39,655 nucleotides of DNA from CAYRSA01 sp964494845 (GTDB lineage: Bacteria; Patescibacteriota; Saccharimonadia; Saccharimonadales; JAGQNJ01). Each line of letters begins with the position of its first letter. Position 1 is the first letter of the stretch. The notes below the pieces were generated by a model, which saw only the letters and a program-made list of their open reading frames with translations, was not told the origin of the DNA and made no database searches. Where the stretch lies: contig CAZBSC010000004.1 of assembly GCA_964494845.1 (NCBI GenBank), forward strand, positions 1 through 39,655, written 5' to 3'. The translations under genes were made by a program, and so were the position numbers. Shown here one piece after another: positions 22,795-30,763 of the stretch.

Positions 22795-23511
22795 ATGAGT
22801 ACAAAGTACAAACGCATCCTATTGAAACTATCTGGCGAACAATTAGCTGGTAAGCACGAATACGGGATTGACCCAGAAGTGGCCAAGTATTTAGCAGAGG
22901 AAATATCAAAAGTACAACGCCAGGGCGTACAGGTTGTAGTGATAGTCGGCGGCGGCAATATGGTCAGAGGCGAAGAGCTGTCCAAGGATAGCAGTATAAA
23001 GCGTGTTACGGCAGACCAAATGGGTATGTTGTCTGGCCTAATGAACGCTATGGCACTGACTGATATATTCGAGGCCCAAGGTGTCCCTACCAGGTGCCTC
23101 AGCAATATTTTTGTTGAACAACTGGCAGAAAGCTATTCGTACCGACTGGCTGAAAAACATCTGGAAAATAATCGAGTTTTACTTGTCGCTGGTGGCACAG
23201 GCCGTCCGTATTCTACACACGACACTGCAGCAGTTCTTACGGGTCTTGAATTAGATTGCGACATAGTTATCAAAGCAACAAAAGTTGAGGGTGTTTATGA
23301 CAAAGACCCAGAAAAACATAGTGATGCCAAACTGCACGAAAACCTAACATTGCAGCATGCTGTCGAGAACCGAGAGATAAAAGTCATGGACCAGGCAGCA
23401 TTAGGAATGGCAGTAGAGCATGGTATAACAATTGCAGTATTCGATGCTTCAAAAGAAGACAACCTTCTAAAACTAGTTAGTGGCGAAAAAATCGGCACAA
23501 TAATCAGCTAA
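22795..23511 (+). CDS. pyrH: UMP kinase
   Basis: 238 residues, usual length. Phosphorylates UMP to UDP. Family motifs are RILLKLSGEQLAG, VVIVGGGNMVRGEE, TADQMGMLSGLMNA, TGRPYSTHDTAAV, KATKVEGVYDKDP and VMDQAALGMA. The ATG has an extended -10 box ten bases upstream and no ribosome site. Its stop overlaps the convergent metal-hydrolase stop by 3 nt (shared CTAA at 23508-23511). Confidence 0.97.
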   Translation: MSTKYKRILLKLSGEQLAGKHEYGIDPEVAKYLAEEISKVQRQGVQVVVIVGGGNMVRGEELSKDSSIKRVTADQMGMLSGLMNAMALTDIFEAQGVPTRCLSNIFVEQLAESYSYRLAEKHLENNRVLLVAGGTGRPYSTHDTAAVLTGLELDCDIVIKATKVEGVYDKDPEKHSDAKLHENLTLQHAVENREIKVMDQAALGMAVEHGITIAVFDASKEDNLLKLVSGEKIGTIIS

Positions 23512-24143
23512 ATTTCTAATGATTCACCTATTTTTAGTGGGCGATACTTTTTATCATTTCTCTCGGCAAATAGCTTGAACCAATTATTTATAGAACCATG
23601 TCCAATCTCATTTAGTAGTCCATCGTGTGTTGGGAATACTAGTTGGCAGTTCGAGTTTTCGAATAATTGAAGCGAATCGCTGACGCGAAACCATGGCCCT
23701 GATTTTGGCACGGCTAGCACTTTGAACGGTTTTGGACACACCGCAAACGAATCGCCGGGATAATAAAGTTCGTTGTTAATTAGTACCCCAATGTTCTGGG
23801 CTTGCGGTGTTTTGGGGTCTACCATTTCATGTAAGTCACCGAAAAATTCTAAATTGAAAGGACCAACGCTGTATGATTTGCCTAGCTCTGGGACTGTCAC
23901 AACCCAACCTTTTAGCTTGCCAGCAACTTCACTAGTCCCAAAAATTTTTAGATCAGGATTCTCACTTACTATGGCGTCAACTTTTTCTAGATCTAAATGA
24001 TCTCCATGCACATGAGTAACCACCAGAACACTGATATTTTTCACGTCAGTGAAGGATGGGCTCAGTTCGCCAGGGTCTATAACAAGTCGATTTGTCCCCT
24101 CGGTTATATCTAAACAAGCGTGTTCGTACTTCGTAACTCTCAT
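23508..24143 (-). CDS. metallo-beta-lactamase-fold hydrolase (UPF0173-like)
   Basis: 211 residues from ATG 24143; this start is preferred over a 61-residue longer in-frame reading because TGG-TATAAT ends 7 nt before it and MRVTKYEHAC is the family-like beginning. Zinc motif THVHGDHLD, preceded by IDPGE and followed by GDLHEMVDP, YYPGDSF and PTHDGLLNEIG. This is the compact single-domain type (UlaG/UPF0173-like) with unknown substrate. Intracellular. The promoter region is shared back-to-back with the amidotransferase at 24188. Confidence 0.88.
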   Translation of the reverse strand: MRVTKYEHACLDITEGTNRLVIDPGELSPSFTDVKNISVLVVTHVHGDHLDLEKVDAIVSENPDLKIFGTSEVAGKLKGWVVTVPELGKSYSVGPFNLEFFGDLHEMVDPKTPQAQNIGVLINNELYYPGDSFAVCPKPFKVLAVPKSGPWFRVSDSLQLFENSNCQLVFPTHDGLLNEIGHGSINNWFKLFAERNDKKYRPLKIGESLEI

Positions 24144-24150
24144 AACTACT

Positions 24151-24159
24151 ATTATACCA
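24151..24159 (-). promoter_or_regulatory. extended -10 promoter of MBL-fold gene
   Basis: TGG-TATAAT on the minus strand, 7 nt before ATG 24143. Confidence 0.65.
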
Positions 24160-24171
24160 CCGTAGATAACC

Positions 24172-24180
24172 TGATATATT
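24172..24180 (+). promoter_or_regulatory. extended -10 promoter of amidotransferase gene
   Basis: TGA-TATATT, 7 nt before ATG 24188; lies 12 nt from the oppositely oriented -10 box. Confidence 0.6.
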
Positions 24181-24187
24181 GTTACAT

Positions 24188-24931
24188 ATGATAAAACCGT
24201 TTTTGATTTTGCAGTTGCGGCCTGAAGATGTGTTGGCTGATAACGAGTACGAAGCTTTCTTGCGTTACGGGAATCTAGAGGTTTCTGATACCCATAGAAT
24301 TCGTTTAGAAAAAGATGGCTTGCCAAAACTCGAATTGCGTAATTACTCGGGTGTTATTGTTGGCGGCAGCCCTTTTTGTTTTAGTGATGATCCTAGCAAA
24401 AAGACTGCACAACAGAAAAAAATTGAACTGGCTTTACAGAAATTGGTCCGGCAGATCGTTGATGACGATGTTCCGTTTTTAGGCGCCTGTTATGGGTTGA
24501 GCGTGTTAGCTTTTTGCCTGGGCGGAGTTGTATCAAAAGAGAAATATGCAGAGAACGCCGAGGCTGTAACAATTAGGTTACAAACTGATGCGAAAACGGA
24601 TGTTTTGACAAAGGATTTGCCGGGATCATTCAGGGCATTCGTTGGGCATAAAGAATCATGCCAATCAGTACCGCCGGGTGCAGTTTTATTGGCTTCTTCA
24701 GATGCTTGCCCGGTCCACATGATCCGTTCCGGCAAAAATGTATATGGAACACAGTTTCACCCAGAACTAGATTCGGAAGGTTTGGGACTACGCATCAATG
24801 CGTATAAGAATCTGGGTTACTTCCCAGCAGAAGATGCTCAAAAATTAGTTCATGCTGCTCTGCAAGAAACTATAACCGTGCCAATGCAAATCCTAGAAAG
24901 ATTTATCAAAAAATATCAAGCCGAAATGTAG
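24188..24931 (+). CDS. class I glutamine amidotransferase-like protein (GuaA N-domain-like)
   Basis: 247 residues. Nucleophile elbow PFLGACYGLSVLA with catalytic Cys, GGSPFCFSDDP near residue 60, and the His-Glu pair in YGTQFHPELDSEG. The FVGHKES segment also matches the GMP-synthase amidotransferase group. No synthetase domain is attached, so it is a stand-alone amidase acting on glutamine or a related amide (inference). ATG 24188 is chosen over in-frame TTG 24179, which lies in the -10 box. Its stop is one base from the 3' end of the convergent tRNA-Ser. Confidence 0.88.
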   Translation: MIKPFLILQLRPEDVLADNEYEAFLRYGNLEVSDTHRIRLEKDGLPKLELRNYSGVIVGGSPFCFSDDPSKKTAQQKKIELALQKLVRQIVDDDVPFLGACYGLSVLAFCLGGVVSKEKYAENAEAVTIRLQTDAKTDVLTKDLPGSFRAFVGHKESCQSVPPGAVLLASSDACPVHMIRSGKNVYGTQFHPELDSEGLGLRINAYKNLGYFPAEDAQKLVHAALQETITVPMQILERFIKKYQAEM

Positions 24932-24932
24932 C

Positions 24933-25022
24933 TGGCGGAGAGAGAGGGATTCGAACCCTCGAAGCCCTTGCGAACTTACCACCTTTCCAAGATGGCGCAC
25001 TAGACCACTATGCGACCTCTCC
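24933..25022 (-). tRNA. tRNA-Ser (anticodon GGA), CCA encoded
   Basis: Class II tRNA on the minus strand. Acceptor GGAGAGG with matching 3' strand, anticodon stem CCATC/GGTGG, loop TTGGAAA, anticodon GGA, a long variable arm, T arm GGGTTCGAATCCC and encoded CCA (24935-24933). Reads UCC/UCU. Its 3' end is one base from the stop codon of the convergent amidotransferase. Confidence 0.95.
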
Positions 25023-25097
25023 TCGTCGAGCTTGCGCGACAAAAAAACTAACGTAGGCAGTATAACTGATAAATATACTAAAAACACCTTGATATTA

Positions 25098-25125
25098 TTG
25101 ACTAGGACAGAGTATATTATATACA
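25098..25125 (+). promoter_or_regulatory. candidate promoter directly before a terminator hairpin
   Basis: TTGACT (25098-25103), 16-nt spacer, TATACA (25120-25125). A transcript starting about 25131 would run straight into the hairpin at 25130. Confidence 0.35.
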
Positions 25126-25129
25126 AGGA

Positions 25130-25158
25130 GGGTTGCTCGTGACGAGCGAACCCTTTTT
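25130..25158 (+). terminator. intrinsic terminator
   Basis: Ten-pair stem, GGGTTGCTCG with CGAGC-g-AACCC (one bulge), TGA loop, then TTTTT. Probably ends the amidotransferase transcript, which would read antisense through tRNA-Ser; it also shields the ABC operon. Confidence 0.8.
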
Positions 25159-25196
25159 ATTAACTAAAAAATAATAGATTTTCTGTTTAAGGGTGT

Positions 25197-26075
25197 ATGG
25201 CACTAATTGAGATAAAAGACGTCAGCAAGTTATACGGTTTTGGCGATGCGGCAACTATTGCCCTCGACGAAGTTGAATTCGTCGTGGAAAAAAACGAGTT
25301 CATTGCCATCATGGGTCCCAGCGGTTCTGGGAAATCAACACTGATGAATATAATTGGGCTACTTGATAACCCTAGCCACGGCACGTACAAGATTAATGGC
25401 CGTATGGCATCCCGGCTAAAATCCAAACAGCGTGCCAAGATTCGCCGAGATACTGTTGGTTTTGTGTTTCAGTCTTTTAATCTTTTGCCCCATCTCAATG
25501 TTTTGGAAAATGTAGCCTTGCCACTTGCCTATAAAGGGATTACGCCAGTAAAAAGAATGAAACGTGCAGCCGAAATAGTTGAGCGAGTGGGCCTGAGTGA
25601 CAGAGAGTACTTCTACCCTTCCCAACTGAGTGGCGGACAATTGCAACGGGTTGCTATCGCCCGTGCCCTAATCAACGACCCAAGTCTGATAATTGCCGAT
25701 GAACCAACAGGTAACTTAGACAGCGAATCTAGTCGTATAGTCATGGAATTACTCGGTGAAATACACAAGGCCGGCAACACTGTCCTAATGGTGACTCATA
25801 ACCCTGCCCTAACTCGCTATGCTACTCGCGTTGTTTACATGCATGACGGTAGCATTATCCACGACGAAGAAAGCGAGTTGGGTGAAATCTCTAAGATACT
25901 AAAAAGAAGCATGTACTTTGTGTCAAAAAAGACCGAAGAAGACGAAGCGGCTGGCGTATCTGCCTTGATGAAAACTATCCCCGGTGATCTCGATGATAGT
26001 AAAAAAAGTACAAAAAAGAAACGTCGCCCTCGCACGACTAAACGTAAAACCAAGATAAAGAGAGCCAAGCCATGA
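25197..26075 (+). CDS. ABC transporter ATP-binding protein (MacB/LolD type) with basic tail
   Basis: 292 residues. Walker A GPSGSGKST, Q loop VFQSFNLLP, signature LSGGQLQRVA, Walker B LIIADEPTGNLD and switch THNPALTRYA place it in the MacB/LolD/FtsE-like group that powers membrane-protein or lipoprotein handling and peptide export. After residue ~230 comes an unusual ~60-residue tail that ends strongly basic (STKKKRRPRTTKRKTKIKR). AAGGG lies 5 nt before the ATG. It overlaps the permease gene by 4 nt (ATGA), forming one operon. Confidence 0.93.
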   Translation: MALIEIKDVSKLYGFGDAATIALDEVEFVVEKNEFIAIMGPSGSGKSTLMNIIGLLDNPSHGTYKINGRMASRLKSKQRAKIRRDTVGFVFQSFNLLPHLNVLENVALPLAYKGITPVKRMKRAAEIVERVGLSDREYFYPSQLSGGQLQRVAIARALINDPSLIIADEPTGNLDSESSRIVMELLGEIHKAGNTVLMVTHNPALTRYATRVVYMHDGSIIHDEESELGEISKILKRSMYFVSKKTEEDEAAGVSALMKTIPGDLDDSKKSTKKKRRPRTTKRKTKIKRAKP

Positions 26076-27289
26076 ACAAGGGCAATTGGAAGCTAGCAAT
26101 GCAATCTATCCGCGGCACAAAATGGCGCAGTTTGTTCACAATGCTAGGCATTATTATCGGTGTTGTATCGGTTTTGACGATTCTGAGTTTAGGAGAAGGT
26201 GTTAAAAAAGAAGTTGCCAAGCAAGTCGAATCTTACGGCAGTGACTTGATTATTGTGAAGCCAGGAGGTGATACAAAAAAATCCATAACCAGCGGGAAGG
26301 CCTTTTCTGGATTTAGCGCTATCACTGCCATGAACGACTCTGATATAGAGGCAATCGAGGGCTCGAAAAACATCCAGGCAGTAGTCCCGCTTGCCAGTGT
26401 TAACGGAGTTATAGGCTATGACGGCAACACCTACCCCGAGGGTACTGTTGTCGCCACCACCAGTATTTTCCCAACTATGTTGAACCACAAAGTTGAGTTT
26501 GGGGAATTCTTTAGTGATACAGACGAGGGGCGCAAGTTTGCTGTGATTGGAAAGAATGTTGCAGAGCAGGTATTCAAAGAGAATGTGCCAGTCGGCAAAA
26601 CTATAGAGTTTCGTGGTGAACGCTATATCGTGAAGGGCGTTATGGAAGAATTCGACACTTCTCCATTCTCCCCCGGGGGGAATTATAATGATGCGGTATT
26701 CATCCCCTTTACTACAGGCCAGGCGGTCAATGAAGGTGCATCGACCGTATTCCAGGTGATAGTCAAGCCTACGGATAAGAAATTAGTAGATGAAGTAGAA
26801 AAAAATATTTACCAAAACCTACTTGCAAAACACGGTGGTCAGGAAGATTTTAGCGTACTCAAACAGGAAGAAACCCTAAAAGCAACTAACAGTACACTGG
26901 ATTTGCTGACCAGACTAATTGCGTTAGTGGCCGCTATTTCGTTATTTGTGGGTGGTATAGGTGTCATGAACGTCATGATTGTTTCTGTTACAGAGCGAAC
27001 TCACGAGATTGGTGTGCGAAAAGCTATCGGAGCAACTGACGGTCAAATATTAGGACAATTTCTCAGTGAAGCTGTTTTGCTCAGTGCAGTTGGTGGTTTC
27101 TTGGGCGTAATAATATCATTCTTTATTTCAATGTTATTTAGGATTTTTACTGACTTTGTCCCAATAATAACCCCGACCATGGTATTAGGAGCCTTGCTAA
27201 TTTCTGTTTTTGTTGGTGCGGTCTTTGGCGTTGCCCCTGCAGTGAAGGCCGCAACAAAAGACCCAATTAAAGCACTTCGCCGCGAATAA
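26072..27289 (+). CDS. MacB/FtsX-like ABC transporter permease
   Basis: 405 residues. One N-terminal membrane helix (FTMLGIIIGVVSVLTILSLGEG) precedes a MacB-type periplasmic core domain (~60-270). Three C-terminal helices form the FtsX domain, with the family segment MNVMIVSVTERTHEIGVRKAIGAT. In the MacB family the pair works as a mechanotransmitting exporter rather than a conventional importer. It ends 7 nt before a bidirectional terminator. Confidence 0.93.
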   Translation: MNKGNWKLAMQSIRGTKWRSLFTMLGIIIGVVSVLTILSLGEGVKKEVAKQVESYGSDLIIVKPGGDTKKSITSGKAFSGFSAITAMNDSDIEAIEGSKNIQAVVPLASVNGVIGYDGNTYPEGTVVATTSIFPTMLNHKVEFGEFFSDTDEGRKFAVIGKNVAEQVFKENVPVGKTIEFRGERYIVKGVMEEFDTSPFSPGGNYNDAVFIPFTTGQAVNEGASTVFQVIVKPTDKKLVDEVEKNIYQNLLAKHGGQEDFSVLKQEETLKATNSTLDLLTRLIALVAAISLFVGGIGVMNVMIVSVTERTHEIGVRKAIGATDGQILGQFLSEAVLLSAVGGFLGVIISFFISMLFRIFTDFVPIITPTMVLGALLISVFVGAVFGVAPAVKAATKDPIKALRRE

Positions 27290-27295
27290 AAAAAC

Positions 27296-27319
27296 ACCCG
27301 TTTTTACACGGGTATTTTT
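27296..27319. terminator. bidirectional intrinsic terminator
   Basis: ACCCGT/ACGGGT stem with TTTTAC loop, T run on the plus side (27315-27319) and an A run on the left that is a T run on the minus strand. Serves the permease and the convergent HdeD-like gene. Confidence 0.75.
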
Positions 27320-27349
27320 ACATTTTGTTTTAGTATGTTGATTAAAAAA

Positions 27350-27886
27350 CTAAGCTGATCGTTTTACATCTAGTGCTAAAGCGATCATGATTGGCCCAGT
27401 TATTAGTGCGTATAGTCCTAGGATCCAAACAAATGCTACACCGCTAGAAGCAGGCTGAAGAAGCATTATTACGCCGACCAACACCGACAAAACCCCACCA
27501 ATGACTACCATCATTTTGTGTGTGGCTAGGTTGTCTTCTGTTAGCGCCATTACTACTTCGAATACCCCACGCGCAATCAAGGTTAAACCGATGATTAGAA
27601 TGAAGGTTGCGAAAGTGACTGCAGGATGTCGTACCAAGTAGACCCCTACTCCCAGCTGAGCAAAACCTAGAATCATGCTAAGAAACCAGTTTTGGCCTTT
27701 TGTTAGGTTCATTAGTGAACCGATAATGTTAACCATTCCGCCCACTAGAACATAAATGCTGAACAGATAAACCAGTGTTACCAGAGTAATTCCTGGCCAA
27801 AAAATAGCCGCGAAACCAAACAGCACACCAGCAATCCCTTGCACCATCAGTGCTTCCCACATTGGCTTTAATGCGTTTTCACTCAT
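27350..27886 (-). CDS. HdeD-like membrane protein (DUF308)
   Basis: 178 residues with about six hydrophobic helices in internally repeated pairs (GIAGVLFGFAAIFWPGIT, ILGFAQLGVGVYLVRHPAVTF, VIGGVLSVLVGVIMLLQPAS). The recurring GxxxGxxxxxxP pattern is typical of HdeD/DUF308, an acid-stress-associated integral membrane family of unknown mechanism. It has one of the best ribosome sites in the window, AGGAGG seven bases before the ATG. Monocistronic, closed by the shared terminator. Confidence 0.9.
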   Translation of the reverse strand: MSENALKPMWEALMVQGIAGVLFGFAAIFWPGITLVTLVYLFSIYVLVGGMVNIIGSLMNLTKGQNWFLSMILGFAQLGVGVYLVRHPAVTFATFILIIGLTLIARGVFEVVMALTEDNLATHKMMVVIGGVLSVLVGVIMLLQPASSGVAFVWILGLYALITGPIMIALALDVKRSA

Positions 27887-27960
27887 AAAGCATCCTCCTA
27901 TTAATTGATACTTTAATTATTGAGCCGAATGGCGCATCTGTCAATATGTTGTTATTTACT

Positions 27961-29229
27961 CTAAGAAACGAAAGTTCTAGCTGTTCCGCCCTTGCCCGCC
28001 CTACCTGTTCGACCTATGCGGTGAATATAGGTATCGTAGGTCTGTGGCTGATCAAAGTTGACAACCAGGCTGACGTCAGGGATATCAAGTCCTCTGGCTG
28101 CTACGTCTGTTGCCACCAAGACTTTCACTCGTGCATCTTTAAACGATTTCAAGGCTCGTTGGCGTTGAGATTGGGATTTGTTACCGTGGATTGCTTCGGC
28201 GCTGTGGCCTTTTCTGGTAAGGTCATCAGCTAGCCTTTGGACGCCAAATTTTGTTTCACCGAATATTAGAACTCGGTCAAATTGTGGCTCTGCCAAAAGC
28301 TTTACTAGTTTTTCTACTTTTTGTTCTTTCGAACCAGACTCGATTATGTTTTGGTCAATATGCTCACTAGTTACTTTTGCTGCGGTAGAGATCATAACGG
28401 CATTGTTCTGAATCCCGTCGAGAAGCCTAGTAACTTCTGTTGTCATCGTAGCGCTAAAACAAACAACTTGTTTCTTATCAGGCATTGCATGCATGATAAA
28501 TTGCATGTCTGGCAAAAATCCCATGTCCAACATTTGGTCTGCTTCATCGAGCACTAATGTCGTTGTCTCGTGCAGTTTTAGTTCGCCTTGCTCAATAAGA
28601 TCTTTCAGTCTTCCAGGTGTACCAACGATAATGTTGACGCCACGACGTAGCTCGCTTTTTTGCCTATGAATATTTTCACCACCGACACAAACAACTGAAA
28701 ATAGTTTCATGCCTTTTGCAAATTCACGGAATTCGTCGTTAACTTGGTGTGCAAGTTCTCGAGTAGGGGCAATTACAAGGGCGGCGTTGCGCTTTTTGTT
28801 AGTTGCAAGGCCATGAATAATCGGTAGCATAAATGCAGCTGTTTTACCTGTGCCTGTGTTTGCAAGCCCAACTAAATCGTTCCCTGCCAATAACGGTTTG
28901 ATGACCTTGTCTTGAATCGGCGTAGGTACTTTGTAGCCTTTTGCTTCGATATTTCGCGCTAACTGTTCGTGAAAATTAAAATCAGCGAAACTGTGCTGCG
29001 GGGCTTCTGTGGTTTCTGCGGTTATTGGTACAGCCGTGTTTATAAACCGTCTGCTATCAAGATTGCTAGGTTTTCTCCGGAATCCGCCACGACTACGACC
29101 GCCACCGTTTCCACCGCGAGAGTTAGATTTGTATGATGAGCCACCACTGCGGCGCCCAGAATTTGAATAATTGTTATACAATTTTTTGTATCCTTTTCTA
29201 TCGTAGTTTAGTCTTTTTGCGAGGAACAT
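27961..29229 (-). CDS. DEAD-box RNA helicase with RGG-type N-terminus
   Basis: 422 residues from ATG 29229. Motifs in order: Q motif (YKVPTPIQ), I (ANTGTGKTA), Ia (PTRELAHQ), Ib (TPGRL), II (VLDEADQML), III (SATM), IV (LIFGET), V (ATDVAARGLD) and VI (HRIGRTGRAG). The N-terminal ~70 residues are Gly/Arg/Ser-rich (NSGRRSGG, RGGNGGGRSRGGF), an RNA-binding, condensate-prone segment. In bacteria such tails are more often C-terminal; here the protein ends right after motif VI. Probable role is RNA remodelling in ribosome assembly or decay. The start is uncertain: an internal TTG after AAAAGGAT (around codon 17) is an alternative. Confidence 0.93.
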   Translation of the reverse strand: MFLAKRLNYDRKGYKKLYNNYSNSGRRSGGSSYKSNSRGGNGGGRSRGGFRRKPSNLDSRRFINTAVPITAETTEAPQHSFADFNFHEQLARNIEAKGYKVPTPIQDKVIKPLLAGNDLVGLANTGTGKTAAFMLPIIHGLATNKKRNAALVIAPTRELAHQVNDEFREFAKGMKLFSVVCVGGENIHRQKSELRRGVNIIVGTPGRLKDLIEQGELKLHETTTLVLDEADQMLDMGFLPDMQFIMHAMPDKKQVVCFSATMTTEVTRLLDGIQNNAVMISTAAKVTSEHIDQNIIESGSKEQKVEKLVKLLAEPQFDRVLIFGETKFGVQRLADDLTRKGHSAEAIHGNKSQSQRQRALKSFKDARVKVLVATDVAARGLDIPDVSLVVNFDQPQTYDTYIHRIGRTGRAGKGGTARTFVS

Positions 29230-29339
29230 CGAGACTACTAGCAATAAAAAAGCATGGACTCAGCGTTCAAAGTTTTACGATTAGCCTATATAATAGCATA
29301 AGAATATTTATGAGTCAACTAAATTAATAATGTCGTATT

Positions 29340-30761
29340 ATGGTATTAGTGAAAAATAATTTAAAGTCGTTCGCACTGGCCGTAAAAAAGTTTTTTCTAA
29401 AAAAACGTACTCTATACATACTGTTTGTGTTGCTATTTCTATTTGTTATTTCTAATCTGGTAACTTTTTTCGTATATAAAAATAGTACGTACCCTAACAC
29501 CCGAATTGCAGGCCAAAAATTAGGTAGTGTTCAATTGGATAAACTAGATTCCAAGTTGGATTCCATGATCCTCTTGCCGGACTCTGTTAGAGTTAATTTC
29601 CAAGATTATGCGAAAGATATTGAAACGACTAAACTCGGCATTGTAGTTGATAATGAGAATACTGCAAAAGCCCTCTCCGAACGTCATTGGTTGCCTGTTG
29701 CCAATTTATTTGTCCGACACAATAAATCAGCAGTCATCAAATCTAATGACCCGATACTTCAAAAAGAATTAGAAAACCTGGCCAAAAAATTAAACAAAAA
29801 TCCTACCAATGCAGCTCTTGTTGCAAAAAATGGCAACTTTAAGATTAAAAAATCTTCTAAAGGTGTAAAAATCGATATACCCGTCTCAAAAACAGCAATA
29901 TTAGAGCAAGTTAGTTCAGGGGCGGACAGCATAACCCTAGTATCATCGGTGGTCGAGCCGAAGATTACAGAGTCAACGCTTGCGCCAGAACTACAAAAAC
30001 TACAAAGTTATCAGAAAACTAAAATATCATACAAGTACAAAAACAATTCAAGGCTGATTACCATGTCAGAAATTGTCGGTCTTTATGTGCCTAACGGTAG
30101 TTCTATGATTATTTCTGATGCCTTAACACAAAACCTTATAGAAAGCGTTGGTACTGCTTTTGGAATACGAGTTGAAAATTTGACTCAAATTACAGCGGCA
30201 ACAAAGAATGCGATTAAGAGCAAACAAGATTCTGTGCTTACGCTGGTAGCAGCACCAAAAGCCGTCAGAACATTTACTTACTGTACGGCTGTAAAAGGTG
30301 TTAGTTCTAGCTATTTGGGTGGTTTAGAGTCAAAACTTCAATCTGTTTACGGCGATAAACGTGGTTGGTCGTTAGATGGTTCAGTGTCATACAGAAAAGT
30401 TAGTTCTGGGTGCGATTTCACAGTTTGGCTTTCCGCAGCCAAGTTAATGCCAACTTTTGGCGCTATTTGTGACAGTTCATGGAGTTGCACAGTTTCGCCC
30501 AATGTCATCCTGAATTTCGATAGATGGCAAGGTGCGAGCGCAGCCTGGAATCAAAAAGGAGGCTCACTGGACGACTACCGAAGCATGGTGATTAACCACG
30601 AAACTGGGCACTGGCTTGGATTTGGTCACGCTTTTTGCGCCGGCTCTGGGCAAAAAGCACCTGTCATGCAACAACAGTCAATTAGTTTGCAGGGCTGTAA
30701 TTTTAACCCATGGCCACTGTCGTCAGAGCAAGCTATGCTAAAACAAACTTTAGGAATTTAG
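29340..30761 (+). CDS. membrane-anchored metzincin protease (DUF3152) with peptidoglycan-binding-like domain
   Basis: 473 residues. A basic N-terminus and one membrane helix (TLYILFVLLFLFVISNLVTFFVY) precede ~170 residues resembling the YoaR-type PG_binding_4 domain (LARHWLP-like and KIKKSSKGVKID segments). The C-terminal ~170 residues match DUF3152: FTYCTAVKG, WSLDGSVSYRKV, and the zinc motif HETGHWLGFGH, the HExxHxxGxxH of metzincins. Four or more Cys residues in this domain could form disulphides, consistent with an extracellular site. Likely a wall-proximal protease. The stop is 2 nt from the convergent cardiolipin synthase stop. Confidence 0.85.
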   Translation: MVLVKNNLKSFALAVKKFFLKKRTLYILFVLLFLFVISNLVTFFVYKNSTYPNTRIAGQKLGSVQLDKLDSKLDSMILLPDSVRVNFQDYAKDIETTKLGIVVDNENTAKALSERHWLPVANLFVRHNKSAVIKSNDPILQKELENLAKKLNKNPTNAALVAKNGNFKIKKSSKGVKIDIPVSKTAILEQVSSGADSITLVSSVVEPKITESTLAPELQKLQSYQKTKISYKYKNNSRLITMSEIVGLYVPNGSSMIISDALTQNLIESVGTAFGIRVENLTQITAATKNAIKSKQDSVLTLVAAPKAVRTFTYCTAVKGVSSSYLGGLESKLQSVYGDKRGWSLDGSVSYRKVSSGCDFTVWLSAAKLMPTFGAICDSSWSCTVSPNVILNFDRWQGASAAWNQKGGSLDDYRSMVINHETGHWLGFGHAFCAGSGQKAPVMQQQSISLQGCNFNPWPLSSEQAMLKQTLGI

Positions 30762-30763
30762 TC

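Noticed and set aside
24144..24326. 61-residue N-terminal extension of the MBL-fold protein
   Set aside because: It would overlap the divergent gene and its promoter; the extended -10 box at 24151 and the family-like start support ATG 24143.
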